From NCBI RefSeq assembly GCF_033170385.1, contig NZ_CP126170.1, forward strand, positions 281,501 to 345,500: DNA of 64,000 bases, written 5' to 3'. Shown piece after piece: positions 27,337-37,100 of the stretch; the stretch's first letter is position 1, and each line of letters begins with the position of its first letter. Under the pieces are notes generated by a model that had not been told where the DNA came from, ran no database searches, and saw nothing but the letters and a program-made list of their open reading frames with translations. The DNA is from Xanthomonas rydalmerensis. GTDB lineage: Bacteria; Pseudomonadota; Gammaproteobacteria; Xanthomonadales; Xanthomonadaceae. Position numbers and translations under genes: made by a program.

Positions 27337-27927
27337 ATGGCACTCGAATGCGGCCCATCGCTGATCGTGCGCAATCGCATGCGCGTGGATGCGCGCCTGC
27401 GCTTCCATTGCGGCCGCCACGCACTATGGGACACGCGCCTGCAGCCCGGTGTGTCGCTGGACGTGCCGGACCTGGCCTACGCCGACATCGAGATCGCGAC
27501 CTGCCATCTGGATCCACAGACGCAGGTGGCGAGCAGGCTGTCCACGCGCATCGACGGCGGCTTCGGGCGCAGCGGTGTCGAACTGCCGCGGCTGGTCGCC
27601 AAGGTGCAGTGCGGCGCGGGCGGCAGCGGCTTCGCCGTCGCGCAGGAAGCGCACCCGGACGCCCAAGCGCTCGGACTGCTGAACCTGACCGGCGCGGAGG
27701 TGCGCTTCCACTGCCGGTTCCTGTGTACGCCGTTCGAGTGCGTGATGAACGTGCCGCCGCAAGCGACGCACCTGCTGCGCCTGGGCCACGTTCAGCTGAC
27801 GGTGACGGTCGATGGGTTGACGACCGCAGGGCTGCCTTTGCTGCCGTGGCGCAGTAGCGCCGCCACCATCGAACCGTCCCACGACAGCGGCGAGCCGCGC
27901 TTGCAGTGGTCGCCGGCCGGACCTTGA
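27337..27927 (+). CDS. beta-rich two-domain hypothetical protein B
   Basis: A 196-aa protein, with GAGGAA before ATG 27337. Two halves start with VRNRMRVDARLRFHCGRHALWD and LLNLTGAEVRFHCRFLC and each ends in a T/V-rich strand (IEIATCHLD; VQLTVTVDGLTTAG). The second half aligns by eye with the C-terminal half of the preceding protein (VVVNDSFEVQSLDI..VNGVTTD). Cys-rich for a small cytosolic protein, with no signal sequence. Function unknown; position suggests it acts with the protease and beta-protein A. Confidence 0.6.
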   Translation: MALECGPSLIVRNRMRVDARLRFHCGRHALWDTRLQPGVSLDVPDLAYADIEIATCHLDPQTQVASRLSTRIDGGFGRSGVELPRLVAKVQCGAGGSGFAVAQEAHPDAQALGLLNLTGAEVRFHCRFLCTPFECVMNVPPQATHLLRLGHVQLTVTVDGLTTAGLPLLPWRSSAATIEPSHDSGEPRLQWSPAGP

Positions 27928-27958
27928 TCCATTCCTTCCTTGCCGTCGGAGCGACACC

Positions 27959-28912
27959 ATGGACAAACAGATGCTCAGCTTCACCAGCGCGGTTCCCGCG
28001 GACCAAGTGCTGACGTACGCGCTCAAGGACAGCACGCCGGGGGCGAGCCCGATCAGATTCTCGCTGGCCTGCGACGGGACGATGGAGTACGACTGCGGCC
28101 ATGACATCCCGCCATGGACGGTCGACTACTACGTCAACGAGAACAAACGCAACGGGAAGCTGCTCTCCAACGGCCAATGTCAGGTGCCGCAGGCCGGTTC
28201 GCTGATCTCCGTGGACGACGGCCATCACTGCGTGATCGGTCCGCCAGCGCCGTCTGCGCTGGCCGGCGAGTCGTTCGCTCCCATCGATGGCGTGCCCGCA
28301 ACCGGGGAGAACGCGCTCCTGCCGGCGCTGCCGCAGGTGCTGTCGACCGCTGCGCCGGGCGAGCCGGCAATCGGATTCGCGCCAGCGCATGCCGATGCCG
28401 CGCCCACCGTCGCGCCGCCGCGCCTGCGTGCCGACATCGCCGGGTATGTGCAACAGGCGCAGGTGCAGACGCAATGGTGTTGGGCCGCGGTCGCGTCGTC
28501 GGTGGCGACCTTCTATGCGCCGCCGCCCAATCCCGAGTTCAGCCAATGCTGGCTGGCCTGCTGGGCAACCGGTGCCGACACCTGCTGCGCCGACGGCGGC
28601 AGTGCCGCGTGCAATCAGCCGCAGTTGCAGAGCCAGGCATTGCAGCACGTGGGTCATCGCCGTGCCTCCAGCGCCGGCCGGTTGTCGTTTGCTGAAGTCC
28701 GCGCAGAGATCGATGCGCTGCGGCCGATTGCGGTCACCGTGCTCTGGGCCCGAGGCGGCGGTCATGCGCTGGTGATCACCGGTTACAGCACGTTGCAGAG
28801 CAGGCCGTACGTCACCGTGCAGGATCCGTCTGGTGCGGCCACCGCGCTGGTCGCCCTGGACGACTTCCCCATCGGCGGCAGCTGGAACTGGACCGTCACC
28901 ACCCGCGCTTGA
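27959..28912 (+). CDS. papain-like cysteine protease (C70/AvrRpt2-like)
   Basis: A 317-aa protein with two parts. The C-terminal ~160 residues are a papain-like protease: the catalytic Cys174 lies in VQTQWCWAAVASSV, the His269 in ARGGGHALVITGY, and Asp289 in VTVQDPSG, the order and spacing of AvrRpt2/C70 and related cysteine proteases. Extra cysteines (QCWLACWATGADTCC) between Cys and His suggest metal binding or disulfides. The N-terminal ~95 residues are beta-rich (FTSAVPADQVLTYALKD) and of unknown role, joined by an Ala/Pro linker. No signal peptide. It lies 31 bases after beta-protein B, so co-transcribed. In Xanthomonas-type pathogens such proteases can be effectors, but its operon points to a chromosomal system; target unknown. 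Confidence 0.75.
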   Translation: MDKQMLSFTSAVPADQVLTYALKDSTPGASPIRFSLACDGTMEYDCGHDIPPWTVDYYVNENKRNGKLLSNGQCQVPQAGSLISVDDGHHCVIGPPAPSALAGESFAPIDGVPATGENALLPALPQVLSTAAPGEPAIGFAPAHADAAPTVAPPRLRADIAGYVQQAQVQTQWCWAAVASSVATFYAPPPNPEFSQCWLACWATGADTCCADGGSAACNQPQLQSQALQHVGHRRASSAGRLSFAEVRAEIDALRPIAVTVLWARGGGHALVITGYSTLQSRPYVTVQDPSGAATALVALDDFPIGGSWNWTVTTRA

Positions 28913-28928
28913 ATTCGGAGTTCCCCTC

Positions 28929-29552
28929 ATGAAGATCGTTCCCAATCCGAACCTGCCGGATGCAACGGCGCAGGTCGTGGCGCTGGTCGCCGACGCGCTG
29001 GCGGCGGCGGTCGCGCCGCCAGGCCTGCAAGGCGTGAGTGCCGAGCAGATCGGTATCGAGACACCGCACGCGATCCTGGAACTCGCACTGCAGGACCTGG
29101 CCGACGGCCGCGGTCTGGACAGCGCGACGCGTACCGGGCTGCGCTATCTGCTGCGCAACCCCAAGGCCGCGGACGCGATCGCGGCAGTGGCCGATGTCGG
29201 CATCGGCCGCAGCAATCCGGCGGCGCTGTGGGTCAAGTCGCTGAGCCATGGCGCCTGGTCGAGCCGACTGGCCAGTGCACTCGCGCGGATGGCCGCGTAT
29301 CCGGCGCCGGAGACAGCCGGCAGCGTCGAGCTGGCGCTGTTGCGCTGCCGCGGCGTGAATGTCGAGGCGTTGGTGGCCCTGCCCACCGCCGGCGGCCACG
29401 CGATGGTGTTCCCGTTCATCAGCGCTGTCCCCGCGGTGCAAGGCGGCGCCTACCGGGAATCGGCCTTCTTCGACGCGCTGTGGCCGGAAGCCCGACGCGC
29501 GCAGCGGGTGTTCGCCCGGTCGCGCCCCGACGAGGAATCGTTTGTCGGCTGA
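28929..29552 (+). CDS. hypothetical protein, 207 aa
   Basis: Begins MKIVPNPNLPDATAQVVALV at ATG 28929, 17 bases after the protease stop. Predicted helical, Ala/Leu-rich, with LELALQDLADGRGLDSATRTGL and a C-terminal GAYRESAFFDALWPEAR. No signal peptide, no membrane segment and no family recognised. Tight spacing places it in the same operon, so it may be an adaptor or regulator of the protease. Confidence 0.6.
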   Translation: MKIVPNPNLPDATAQVVALVADALAAAVAPPGLQGVSAEQIGIETPHAILELALQDLADGRGLDSATRTGLRYLLRNPKAADAIAAVADVGIGRSNPAALWVKSLSHGAWSSRLASALARMAAYPAPETAGSVELALLRCRGVNVEALVALPTAGGHAMVFPFISAVPAVQGGAYRESAFFDALWPEARRAQRVFARSRPDEESFVG

Positions 29553-29628
29553 TCGTCTCGCCCCGCAGCGGCGCCATCGCCGTCGCCGCTGCGGCGTGCC
29601 CGTTTGACTTCTCCCACGTGGATCGCTC

Positions 29629-32600
29629 ATGTCCCTGTCTGCCGACACCCTCGTCTCCGCGCCCTCCGCAGTGCCTACGGACGCGCCGCATCGCCACCTG
29701 TGGCAGCACGCGGCGCGCGCCGGATTCCAGGTGCAGGTGACGTGGTCCTGGCGCGAGGAAGGGCGTGGCGTCGAAGGCGAGGTGCGCGATCTGCGCGGCG
29801 GCGAGGCCGTCGCCTTCGCGCTGAGCCTGGCGGAGGGTGCGCACAAGGCGCTGCTGATGCTGACGCATGCGTCAGGCAGGCAGCCGGAGACCTTCATCGA
29901 CGTAACGCTGCGTCTGGTGCGCGAGCACGATGCGGTCGCGCTGATGTGCAACCTGCCGCTGGACGAGAGTCGCTATCTCGAGCAACGCGTCGGTGAATGG
30001 CGCACGGCGACGCCGGACCAGCCGGACGGGGATGCGGGCGACAGCGCGGACGATGCGTCCTTCATCCAGGCGCAGGCGCGCGCGGAGGATCTGTTTCCGT
30101 TCGTGTGGATGCAGCCGCCGAGCCCGTCGCAGGCCGCCGACGCCGCGTTGCGCTTCCTGCGCTGTCCCGATGCGTTGCTGAAGAACGCAGCCACCGCGAT
30201 GCCGTTGTACGCCGCCCTGCAGGCCGCCGCCGATGCCGCGGCGAAGATCGCGGCGGCGCGGCAGTTCCGCACCGGGACGGCGTTCGTTCCTGCCTTGGAG
30301 GCGCTCGGCGCGACCGTGGCGGCGATGCCGGCGCTGGCGACGCACCTGTGCGGGATTGGCGGCGAGTGGCCGGTGTCGGAGATGCGCGCTTACGTCTGCG
30401 CCGCACTCGGTTTGCCGGCGGGAACCACGCCCGCCGACTATCTGGCCGGGGCCGAGTGGCAGGCGGCCGAGCCGCAGCTGTGGCAAAGCGTGTTCGCCTT
30501 GGCATTGGTGGGGACGGCGCCCGATGCGGTGTTGGCCGCACACCTGATCGCGGCCTTGCGGGTGGGCCGCTTGCTGGCCCTGCTGCCGGCGACGGCCGCG
30601 ACCGCAACGCCCACCGCGGCCGATGCCGAGGCGGGCGCCGCCGCCGCCCCTGGCCCCGATCCTGCCAACACCAACACCAACACCAACACCGCGCCGACGC
30701 CGTTCCCGCCTGCGCGTCCCGCGCCGTCGCCGCAGCACGCCTCGGTCCGCCAGAAGGTGCTGCATGCCCGGGTGGTGGTGCCCGACGCCGTCGCCACGCA
30801 ACCGCCGCAGCCTGCGTTGCGCGGTGCCACCGCCGATGGGCGGGCGCGCTGGGAGGTGCTGGGCGTGGGTGAATTGAAGATGGCGCGGCATCGTCTTGCC
30901 GGGTATGCGCCGGGCGAGCTGGCCGACGTGGTCAACGTGATGCCGCGCGAACGCCAGGAGGTGTCCGAGCGCAGCGTCGAGCGTCATGTCGAACGCACCC
31001 GCGCCAGCACGGTGGAGACGCATGCGCAGGAGCAGCGCCAGTTGCGTTCGGCCAGCAGCGAACTGGCCGACAGCATCGCCGAAGTGATGGCGGCCGATGG
31101 CCTGGGACGCAACCTGAGCGGCGTGCAGCCCAGCTACGAGAACCTCAACATGCAGCTCAGCGGCACCTGGGCCGGCGCCGCGGCCAAATCCGGCTGGCGC
31201 AGCCGCGACAGCGCGTCGCTGGCGCAACGCATCACCGAACGCGCCGCGCGGCGCATGAACGATAGGGTCAGCCAGCGTCGCGGCCAGGAATGGCATGCGC
31301 TGCGCGAGCAGCGCCGCGCACAGTCCATCGACAATAGCGGCCATGGCCGTCTGGTCGGTGTGTACCGCTGGATCGACCGGGTGGTGCAGGTGCGGCTGGA
31401 CCCGCTGGGCAGTCGCCTGGTGCTGGAATTCGAGCTGGCGCAGCCGGCGCAGCCGTGGCTGGCGCAATTGCGCCTGGCCGCCACGCCGCCGCTGCAGCCG
31501 CCGCCGACCTTGCCGCTGCCGGCGAGCGGGCAGCCCCCATGCAGCGTGGTCACCGCGGACAACTACCTGGCCTTGGGCGCGACCTACGGCGTGTTCGACC
31601 TGGAGCCGCCGCCGTCGCCGCAATGCACGGTCAGCGCGACCCTGGATCGGGTCGCGCTGGCCGATCTGGGGGTGCTGCGGGTGCCGGAGGGTTATCAGGC
31701 GCAAACGGCGCAGGTGACGCTGGCCGTGGCCGACAGCCGCTACGTGATGGCCTGTTCGATCGGCGGCCATGACGCCAGCGCCACCTCGCCCACGGCATTG
31801 CCGGCGTTGAGTGCGCCATTGCCCGCCTACGCGACCGCGACCGCCGCGGGCCCGGCGCAGATCGCGCCGCCGGTGGTGATCCAGCCGTATCAGAAGACCC
31901 AGCAACTGAGCGGGCTGACGCTGGCCGGGGCGGTGCCGGTGACGGTGATGACCTCGGCACCGGCCTTTGCTGTGTGCGTCAGCCTCGACTGCGCGTTGAT
32001 CGGTGGCGCGGCGGCGTCGCCGCTGTTCCAGGCCTGGCAGTTGCGCCAGTTCGCCCGACTGCAGCGCGCCTGCGCCGAGGCGTGGAGCGGCTACGACGCC
32101 GCGCTGCGCGCATGCATCGACACGGCAGCGGTGCAGCCGCTCGCCCTGCAGCGCCAGGTGCTGCAGCAGGCGTGCATCGCCGCGCTGCTGCCGGCGCTGC
32201 CCGCCGAGGCACTGGGGCCGCGTGAGTTGGAGGCCGTGCTGGATGCCGCGCATATGACCTGGCAGTACCAGGCGTGGCCGCTGGACAGCGTTCACCCCTG
32301 GCCGGTGCCGGCGCCGGGACAGGCGCAGCGCGCGTCCCAGCAGGAGAGCCTGCAGGGCTTCCTGCAGGCGCGCAGTGCGCGGGTGCTGATGCCGGTCGCG
32401 GTGGGCTGGGAAGCCTGGCTACTGTGGTTGCTGCAATGCCCGGCGCCATGGGCCGGCGGACCTGCCGACACGCCGGTGGTCGCCAGCAGCGAGGGGGTGC
32501 TCGAGACCTTGTACGGCGCGGCCGAGTTCCCGCCGGAGCCGGCGCCGCGCTGGACCCTGCGCGTTCCCACCACCTTGCTGTATCTGCAGGACGGCGCAGG

Positions 32601-32643
32601 CCTGCCCATGCACATGCGCCAGGAGTCCGCCGATGATCAATAA
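29629..32643 (+). CDS. large conserved hypothetical protein, 1004 aa
   Basis: Three regions are visible. Residues 1-320: mixed beta/helical, ending in Ala/Leu-rich helices. About 325-380: a low-complexity Pro/Ala/Thr linker with repeated Asn-Thr. About 400-1004: GVGELKMARHRLAGYAPGELADVVNVM, a long Arg/Glu coiled coil (RSVERHVERTRASTVETHA), a second coil, then GVYRWIDRVVQVRLD and beta-rich domains. I recall the coil followed by GVYRW(I/V)D from other very large uncharacterised bacterial proteins, without a known function. Its stop codon overlaps the start of the tail-collar gene, so the two are translationally coupled. No secretion signal. Confidence 0.65.
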   Translation: MSLSADTLVSAPSAVPTDAPHRHLWQHAARAGFQVQVTWSWREEGRGVEGEVRDLRGGEAVAFALSLAEGAHKALLMLTHASGRQPETFIDVTLRLVREHDAVALMCNLPLDESRYLEQRVGEWRTATPDQPDGDAGDSADDASFIQAQARAEDLFPFVWMQPPSPSQAADAALRFLRCPDALLKNAATAMPLYAALQAAADAAAKIAAARQFRTGTAFVPALEALGATVAAMPALATHLCGIGGEWPVSEMRAYVCAALGLPAGTTPADYLAGAEWQAAEPQLWQSVFALALVGTAPDAVLAAHLIAALRVGRLLALLPATAATATPTAADAEAGAAAAPGPDPANTNTNTNTAPTPFPPARPAPSPQHASVRQKVLHARVVVPDAVATQPPQPALRGATADGRARWEVLGVGELKMARHRLAGYAPGELADVVNVMPRERQEVSERSVERHVERTRASTVETHAQEQRQLRSASSELADSIAEVMAADGLGRNLSGVQPSYENLNMQLSGTWAGAAAKSGWRSRDSASLAQRITERAARRMNDRVSQRRGQEWHALREQRRAQSIDNSGHGRLVGVYRWIDRVVQVRLDPLGSRLVLEFELAQPAQPWLAQLRLAATPPLQPPPTLPLPASGQPPCSVVTADNYLALGATYGVFDLEPPPSPQCTVSATLDRVALADLGVLRVPEGYQAQTAQVTLAVADSRYVMACSIGGHDASATSPTALPALSAPLPAYATATAAGPAQIAPPVVIQPYQKTQQLSGLTLAGAVPVTVMTSAPAFAVCVSLDCALIGGAAASPLFQAWQLRQFARLQRACAEAWSGYDAALRACIDTAAVQPLALQRQVLQQACIAALLPALPAEALGPRELEAVLDAAHMTWQYQAWPLDSVHPWPVPAPGQAQRASQQESLQGFLQARSARVLMPVAVGWEAWLLWLLQCPAPWAGGPADTPVVASSEGVLETLYGAAEFPPEPAPRWTLRVPTTLLYLQDGAGLPMHMRQESADDQ

Positions 32644-33229
32644 CGGGTTCTATTTCCCCGGCCTGCCGCTGCCCCGGGGACAGGTGCCGATCGGCGTGGT
32701 GCTGCCCTATGCCGGTCCGCTTGCCGACACCGATGCGCTGTCCAGCGCGGCCCGGGCCGAGGTGCGGACGCGGCTGGCCGCGGACGGCTGGCTGTTCTGC
32801 AACGGCGATGCGCTCAGTTGCAAGGACTACGCGCTGCTCTATGCAGTGATCGGCACGGCCTTTGGCAGCGATGGCAATGGGCATTTCAACCTGCCGGACC
32901 TGCGCGGCCGCTTCGTGCGCGGGGTGGACGGCGGCAGCGGGCGCGATCCGTCGCTGGACAAACGCCAGCCCGCCGCCTCGGGCGGCAACACCGGCAACCA
33001 GGTCGGCTCGGTGCAGGCGGACGCCTACCAGGGGCACGAGCACGACTACAGCGCGTCCAGCACCAGCATCGAGGTGGAGCCGGGCGAGGTGCCGGTATTC
33101 GGCCCGGTGGACACCGTCCAGGCGACGACCAGCCAGCTCGCCGATCAGGCCGGCGATGGCGCACCGCGCGCAGACAAGGAGACCCGTCCGGTCAATCTCT
33201 ATCTCAACTACATCATCCGCTATCGCTGA
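32633..33229 (+). CDS. phage tail collar domain protein (microcystin-dependent protein-like)
   Basis: A 198-aa protein with a tail-collar-type module: DGWLFCNGDALSCKDYALLYAVIGTAFGSDGNG followed by FNLPDLRGRFVRGVD, and a C-terminal KETRPVNLYLNYIIRYR, the classic end of such proteins. The collar fold is found at phage tail tips and in chromosomal MdpB-like proteins; the chromosomal role is unclear. ATG 32633 lies inside the last codons of the 1004-aa gene (ATGATCAATAA overlap), indicating coupled expression and probably a joint complex. Confidence 0.85.
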   Translation: MINNGFYFPGLPLPRGQVPIGVVLPYAGPLADTDALSSAARAEVRTRLAADGWLFCNGDALSCKDYALLYAVIGTAFGSDGNGHFNLPDLRGRFVRGVDGGSGRDPSLDKRQPAASGGNTGNQVGSVQADAYQGHEHDYSASSTSIEVEPGEVPVFGPVDTVQATTSQLADQAGDGAPRADKETRPVNLYLNYIIRYR

Positions 33230-34044
33230 GCGCCGTGCGGCGGCGCGAACACGTCGTGGCGCAGGCGGGCGCAGATTGCCGTGGACAGCGCTTCCTGGGT
33301 CTGCAGCACACCCTCGTCCGGCTGATCGAAGCGCTCGCACCACAGGACGCATTCGCTGTGCGGATCGACCAGGCGCAGGGTCGCCCGGGCGATGCCTTGC
33401 ACCTGCCGCACGCTGCCTTCCAGCCGATAGGCCGATGCCGCAGCCGAGGTGCATGCGGAGGGCAGGGCGGCGCCGCTCGCCACGCAGGGCGAGACGATCG
33501 CCAGTCCGCCCAGCTCACGATGCAGCCGATGCATCAGCTCCTCGCGCAAGCCCAGCGCGAAGCGCACCGCACCCCGCCCCTCGGCCAGCGCCTGCAAGGC
33601 GGACACCAGCAGCGTGCGGTGCGCCGCGCCGGCGGCCGTGCGCTGGGTCTGGGAACGGTGGATCAGCGCGGTGTAGCTGCCGTTTGGGATCTCGAAGCGC
33701 AGCGGATCGGCAGCGCCAGCGTCGGCGTAGTAGCGGCCCAGTCGCTCGCGCAGCCGCCCGACCTGTACCCGCACGCTGGGATCCTCCTGGGGGCTGTAGG
33801 TGCGCGGGTTCTTGCCCAGCGCTTCCAGGCCGATCCGGTACTCGCTCGGCCGTGCGTCCTGGCCGTCGAGGCTGGCCTCCACCAGGTAGCGCAGCAGCCG
33901 GCGCATGCAGGGCGAGCGGGCGAACGGTGGGCTCGCCAGCACCCCGGCCAGGGCCGCGCGTACCGCCTCGGCCTGCTCCGGCGCATTGCGGTTCGATGTG
34001 ACGGCGGCGGTGGCAAGGGCGCGGTATGGGTGGCTGTCCTGCAT
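33220..34044 (-). CDS. winged-helix regulator with FlgO/TolB-N-like domain
   Basis: A 274-aa protein. Residues about 25-130 carry the pattern of proteins annotated as adenylate-cyclase-like regulators: RRLLRYLVEASLDGQ, SEYRIGLEALGK, DPSVRVQVGRLRERLGRYY, then FEIPNGSY. The C-terminal half resembles a FlgO/TolB N-terminal domain (YRLEGSVRQVQGIARATLRLVD...LWCERFD). Such proteins bind DNA and sense an unknown ligand. It is transcribed against the cluster, overlapping the collar gene's end by 10 bases, and is divergent from the STAND gene with about 107 bp between, so it probably regulates both directions. Confidence 0.7.
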   Translation of the reverse strand: MQDSHPYRALATAAVTSNRNAPEQAEAVRAALAGVLASPPFARSPCMRRLLRYLVEASLDGQDARPSEYRIGLEALGKNPRTYSPQEDPSVRVQVGRLRERLGRYYADAGAADPLRFEIPNGSYTALIHRSQTQRTAAGAAHRTLLVSALQALAEGRGAVRFALGLREELMHRLHRELGGLAIVSPCVASGAALPSACTSAAASAYRLEGSVRQVQGIARATLRLVDPHSECVLWCERFDQPDEGVLQTQEALSTAICARLRHDVFAPPHGAQR

Positions 34045-34151
34045 GGAGGCGGCTCCGTAAGTGCACCACCTGGCGGATGTATACGAAGCGTGATGGTGCG
34101 TTCGGTAGACTGGCGGCGGCCCACTGCGGCGTCTCTTCCGATTACCTTACG

Positions 34152-37100
34152 ATGCGTAACTTGTTGGAAGAGCAGGGGTTTGGTCCCGAGCCCGATGGCG
34201 CCCCAGCGCATGCGTTGCCGCTCCAGGAGCGCTTCCGTTTCGGCGCGTGGTGGGTCTGGCCGCAGGCCAACGCCATCGCCGGCGAGGTGGATGCCACGCG
34301 CCGGCAACTGGAACCGCGCCTGATGCAGGTACTGGTCGCGCTGTGCGCGCGTCCGGGCGAGGTGCTCAGCAGCGAGCAATTGCTGCACGCCTGCTGGGGG
34401 ACCACTGTGTATGGCGACGGGCCGCTGCACAAGGCCATCGCGCAACTGCGCAAGGCGCTGGGCGATCCGCCGGGGCAGGCCCGCTACATCCAGACCATCC
34501 GCAAGCGCGGCTACCGCACCGTCGCCGCAGTCCTCCGCGATGCGCCGCATGTGCCGCCGCGCGAACCCGCACCCTGGCGCGACGGTTCGCCCTTCCGCGG
34601 ACTGGAGCCGTTCGCCTCGCAGCATGCGGCGGTGTTCCATGGTCGCGCCCGTGCCCAGGCCGAACTCATCGCGTGCGTGCGCACCCAGCATGCCCACGGC
34701 GTGCCGATGGCGTTGCTGCTCGGCCCCAGCGGCAGCGGCAAGACTTCCCTGCTGCAGGCCGGGCTGCTACCGGCGCTGCAGGATCCTGCAGCCGGCGATC
34801 TCGCGTTGCACACGGTGTCCAGCGTGGACAGCGCGCGTATCGCCCTGGTCGGCCCCTGGTTGCCGCTGGCGGAGGCGCTCCTCGGCTGGCGCCTGGTAGG
34901 GCAGCCGCTGTGGCCGGGGCAACCGGCGGCGGTGCTGGCGCGGCGCCTGGCCGAGGCCTCGCCGTTGGTACTGACCGAGCTAAGCTGGCATCTGGACGTG
35001 GGCCTTGGGCGGCCGCGCCGCGGCCCTGCGCTGGGCCTGGTGGTGGATCAACTGGAGCAGCTGTTCCTGGCGCAGGATCTGGATGAGCCGGCCCGCGCCG
35101 CCTTCGTCGACGTCCTGCAGGCGCTGGCGGCCAGCGGCGAGGTGCTGGTGCTGCTGGCCTGCCGCAACGACTTCTATCCGCAACTGACCGCGCTGGCGCC
35201 GCTGCTGGCATTGAAGCTGCGCGGCGGGCATTACGACGTGCAGCCGCCCAGCCAGGCCGAGATCGCGCAGATGATCCGCCTGCCGGCACGTGCCGCCGGC
35301 CTGCGCTTCGGCACCGATCCGCGGACCCAGGCGCACCTGGACGACGTGCTGTGCGCCGTCGCCGCGGCCAGCCCGGATGCGCTGCCCCTGCTGCAGTACG
35401 CCCTGCAACAACTCTACGAAGCACGCACGCCGCTCGGCGAACTGAGCGCCGAGGCCTACCAGCGCATCGGCGGCCTCGAAGGGGCGGTGAGCTACCGCGC
35501 CGAAACCGTGCTGGCCGCGCTCGACCCGCGCGAACGGGCCTGCCTGCCGCAGATCCTGGCGCGGGTGGTGTCGCTGGCCGAGGACGCGGCCGTGGTCGGG
35601 CGCCGCGTCGCCTGGCGCGACATCGATAGCGCCGCCCAGCGACAACTGGTCCAGGTGTTCGTCGAGGCGCGGCTGTTGGTCAGCAGCGCCGGTGCCGGCG
35701 ATGCCGAATTCGCCGTTGCCCACGAAGCCCTGTTGCGGCGCTGGCCGCGCGCCATCGCCTGGATCGAGCAGCATCGCGCTGGGCTGCGCGCGCGGGCGCG
35801 GCTGGCGGCGGTCGCCGCGCGCTGGCAGGAGGAGCGGCGCAGTCACGACCTGTTGCTGCCGGAAGGGCGTCAGTTGGACGACGCGCGGCAGTTGCTGGCC
35901 GACGGGACGATTCCGCTGGCCGCGCCGGAGCGCGCGCTGATCGCGGCCTCGGCGCGGCGTGCCGGCGGCCGCCGGCGCCTGCGCATCGCCGCGTTCGCCA
36001 GCATCGTCGGGCTGGGGCTGGCGGCCGGCGCCTTCGGGCTGCTGGCCTTGCGGTCCGATCGGCAGGCGCAGGCGCAGCGCAGCCGCGCGGAAGGGTTGCT
36101 GACCTACATGCTCGGCGACTTCGGCGACAAGTTGCGGCCGCTGGGACGGCTGGACCTGCTCGAGGACATCAGCGCCAAGGCGCTGGCCTACCTGACCGAC
36201 GCCTCGGCACCGGCGCGCACCGCGCCCGAGCAGCGGCAACGCGCGCAGGCGCTGGCGTTGGTGGCCGAAGTAGAGGTGGCGCGCGGCCATCCGCAGCAGG
36301 CGGTGCAGGCGCTGGACGCCGCGCAGGCGATCCTGCGGGCGCGCCTGGCGCAGGCGCCGCAGGACGTCGACGCCCTGCGTCTGTCCGGTGCCAATGCCTT
36401 CTGGCTGGGCAAGATCGCCCTGGACCGCAACGCATGGCGGCAGGCGCAGGCGCATTTCCTTGCCTACCTGCAGGCCGGCCAGCGTTGGCAGATGCAGCGC
36501 CCGCACGATGTCGATGCGTGGGTCGAGCAGTCGTACGCGTTGAACAGCCTGGGCACGCTGTGGCTCAGGCACGACGATCTGTCGCGTGCAGCCGACGCTT
36601 TTGCTGCCTCCATCGCGCTCAAGCGCGCCGCGCTGACGCGGCGTCCGCACGATCCGACACTGACCGCCGAACTGGCCGATAGCCTGACCTGGCAGGCCTC
36701 CGCGCAACGCCGTCGCGGCGCACTGGCGCAGGCGTCCCGCACCTACGCCGAGGCGATTCAAACGCTCGAAGGCATGCATGTTCCGGTGCCGCGCGATGCG
36801 CTGTGGGGCCATCGTCTGGCCACTGCGCTGACCAACGGCGCCGAACTGGATGCCGCCATGGGCGATGGTGCGGGAGCGATGGCGCGACTGCAGCGCGCCA
36901 TCGCCCTCCTCGATCCGCTGGTCGCCGCGCAACCGGAGCAACTGCAGTGGCAGCGCGACCGGCTGTACGCGCAACTGCAGCGCGCACGGCTTGCCGCGCC
37001 GGGAGCGCCGGCGCGGTCGCCGAGCGCATGGCGCGCGCTGGTCGATGCTTCACGGGCCCTGGTGGCGCACGATCCGAGCAATGCGCAATGGCAACGATTG

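Noticed and set aside
30660..30690. Short ACCAAC tandem repeat in the 1004-aa gene as a CRISPR or phase-variation locus
   Set aside because: Only about four copies of a 6-nt unit, in frame and coding for Asn-Thr within a Pro/Ala linker. Six-nt changes would not shift the frame.
32633..33229. Prophage or contractile injection system suggested by the tail-collar gene
   Set aside because: No capsid, sheath, tube, baseplate, terminase, integrase or lysis genes are present within the surrounding 10 kb.
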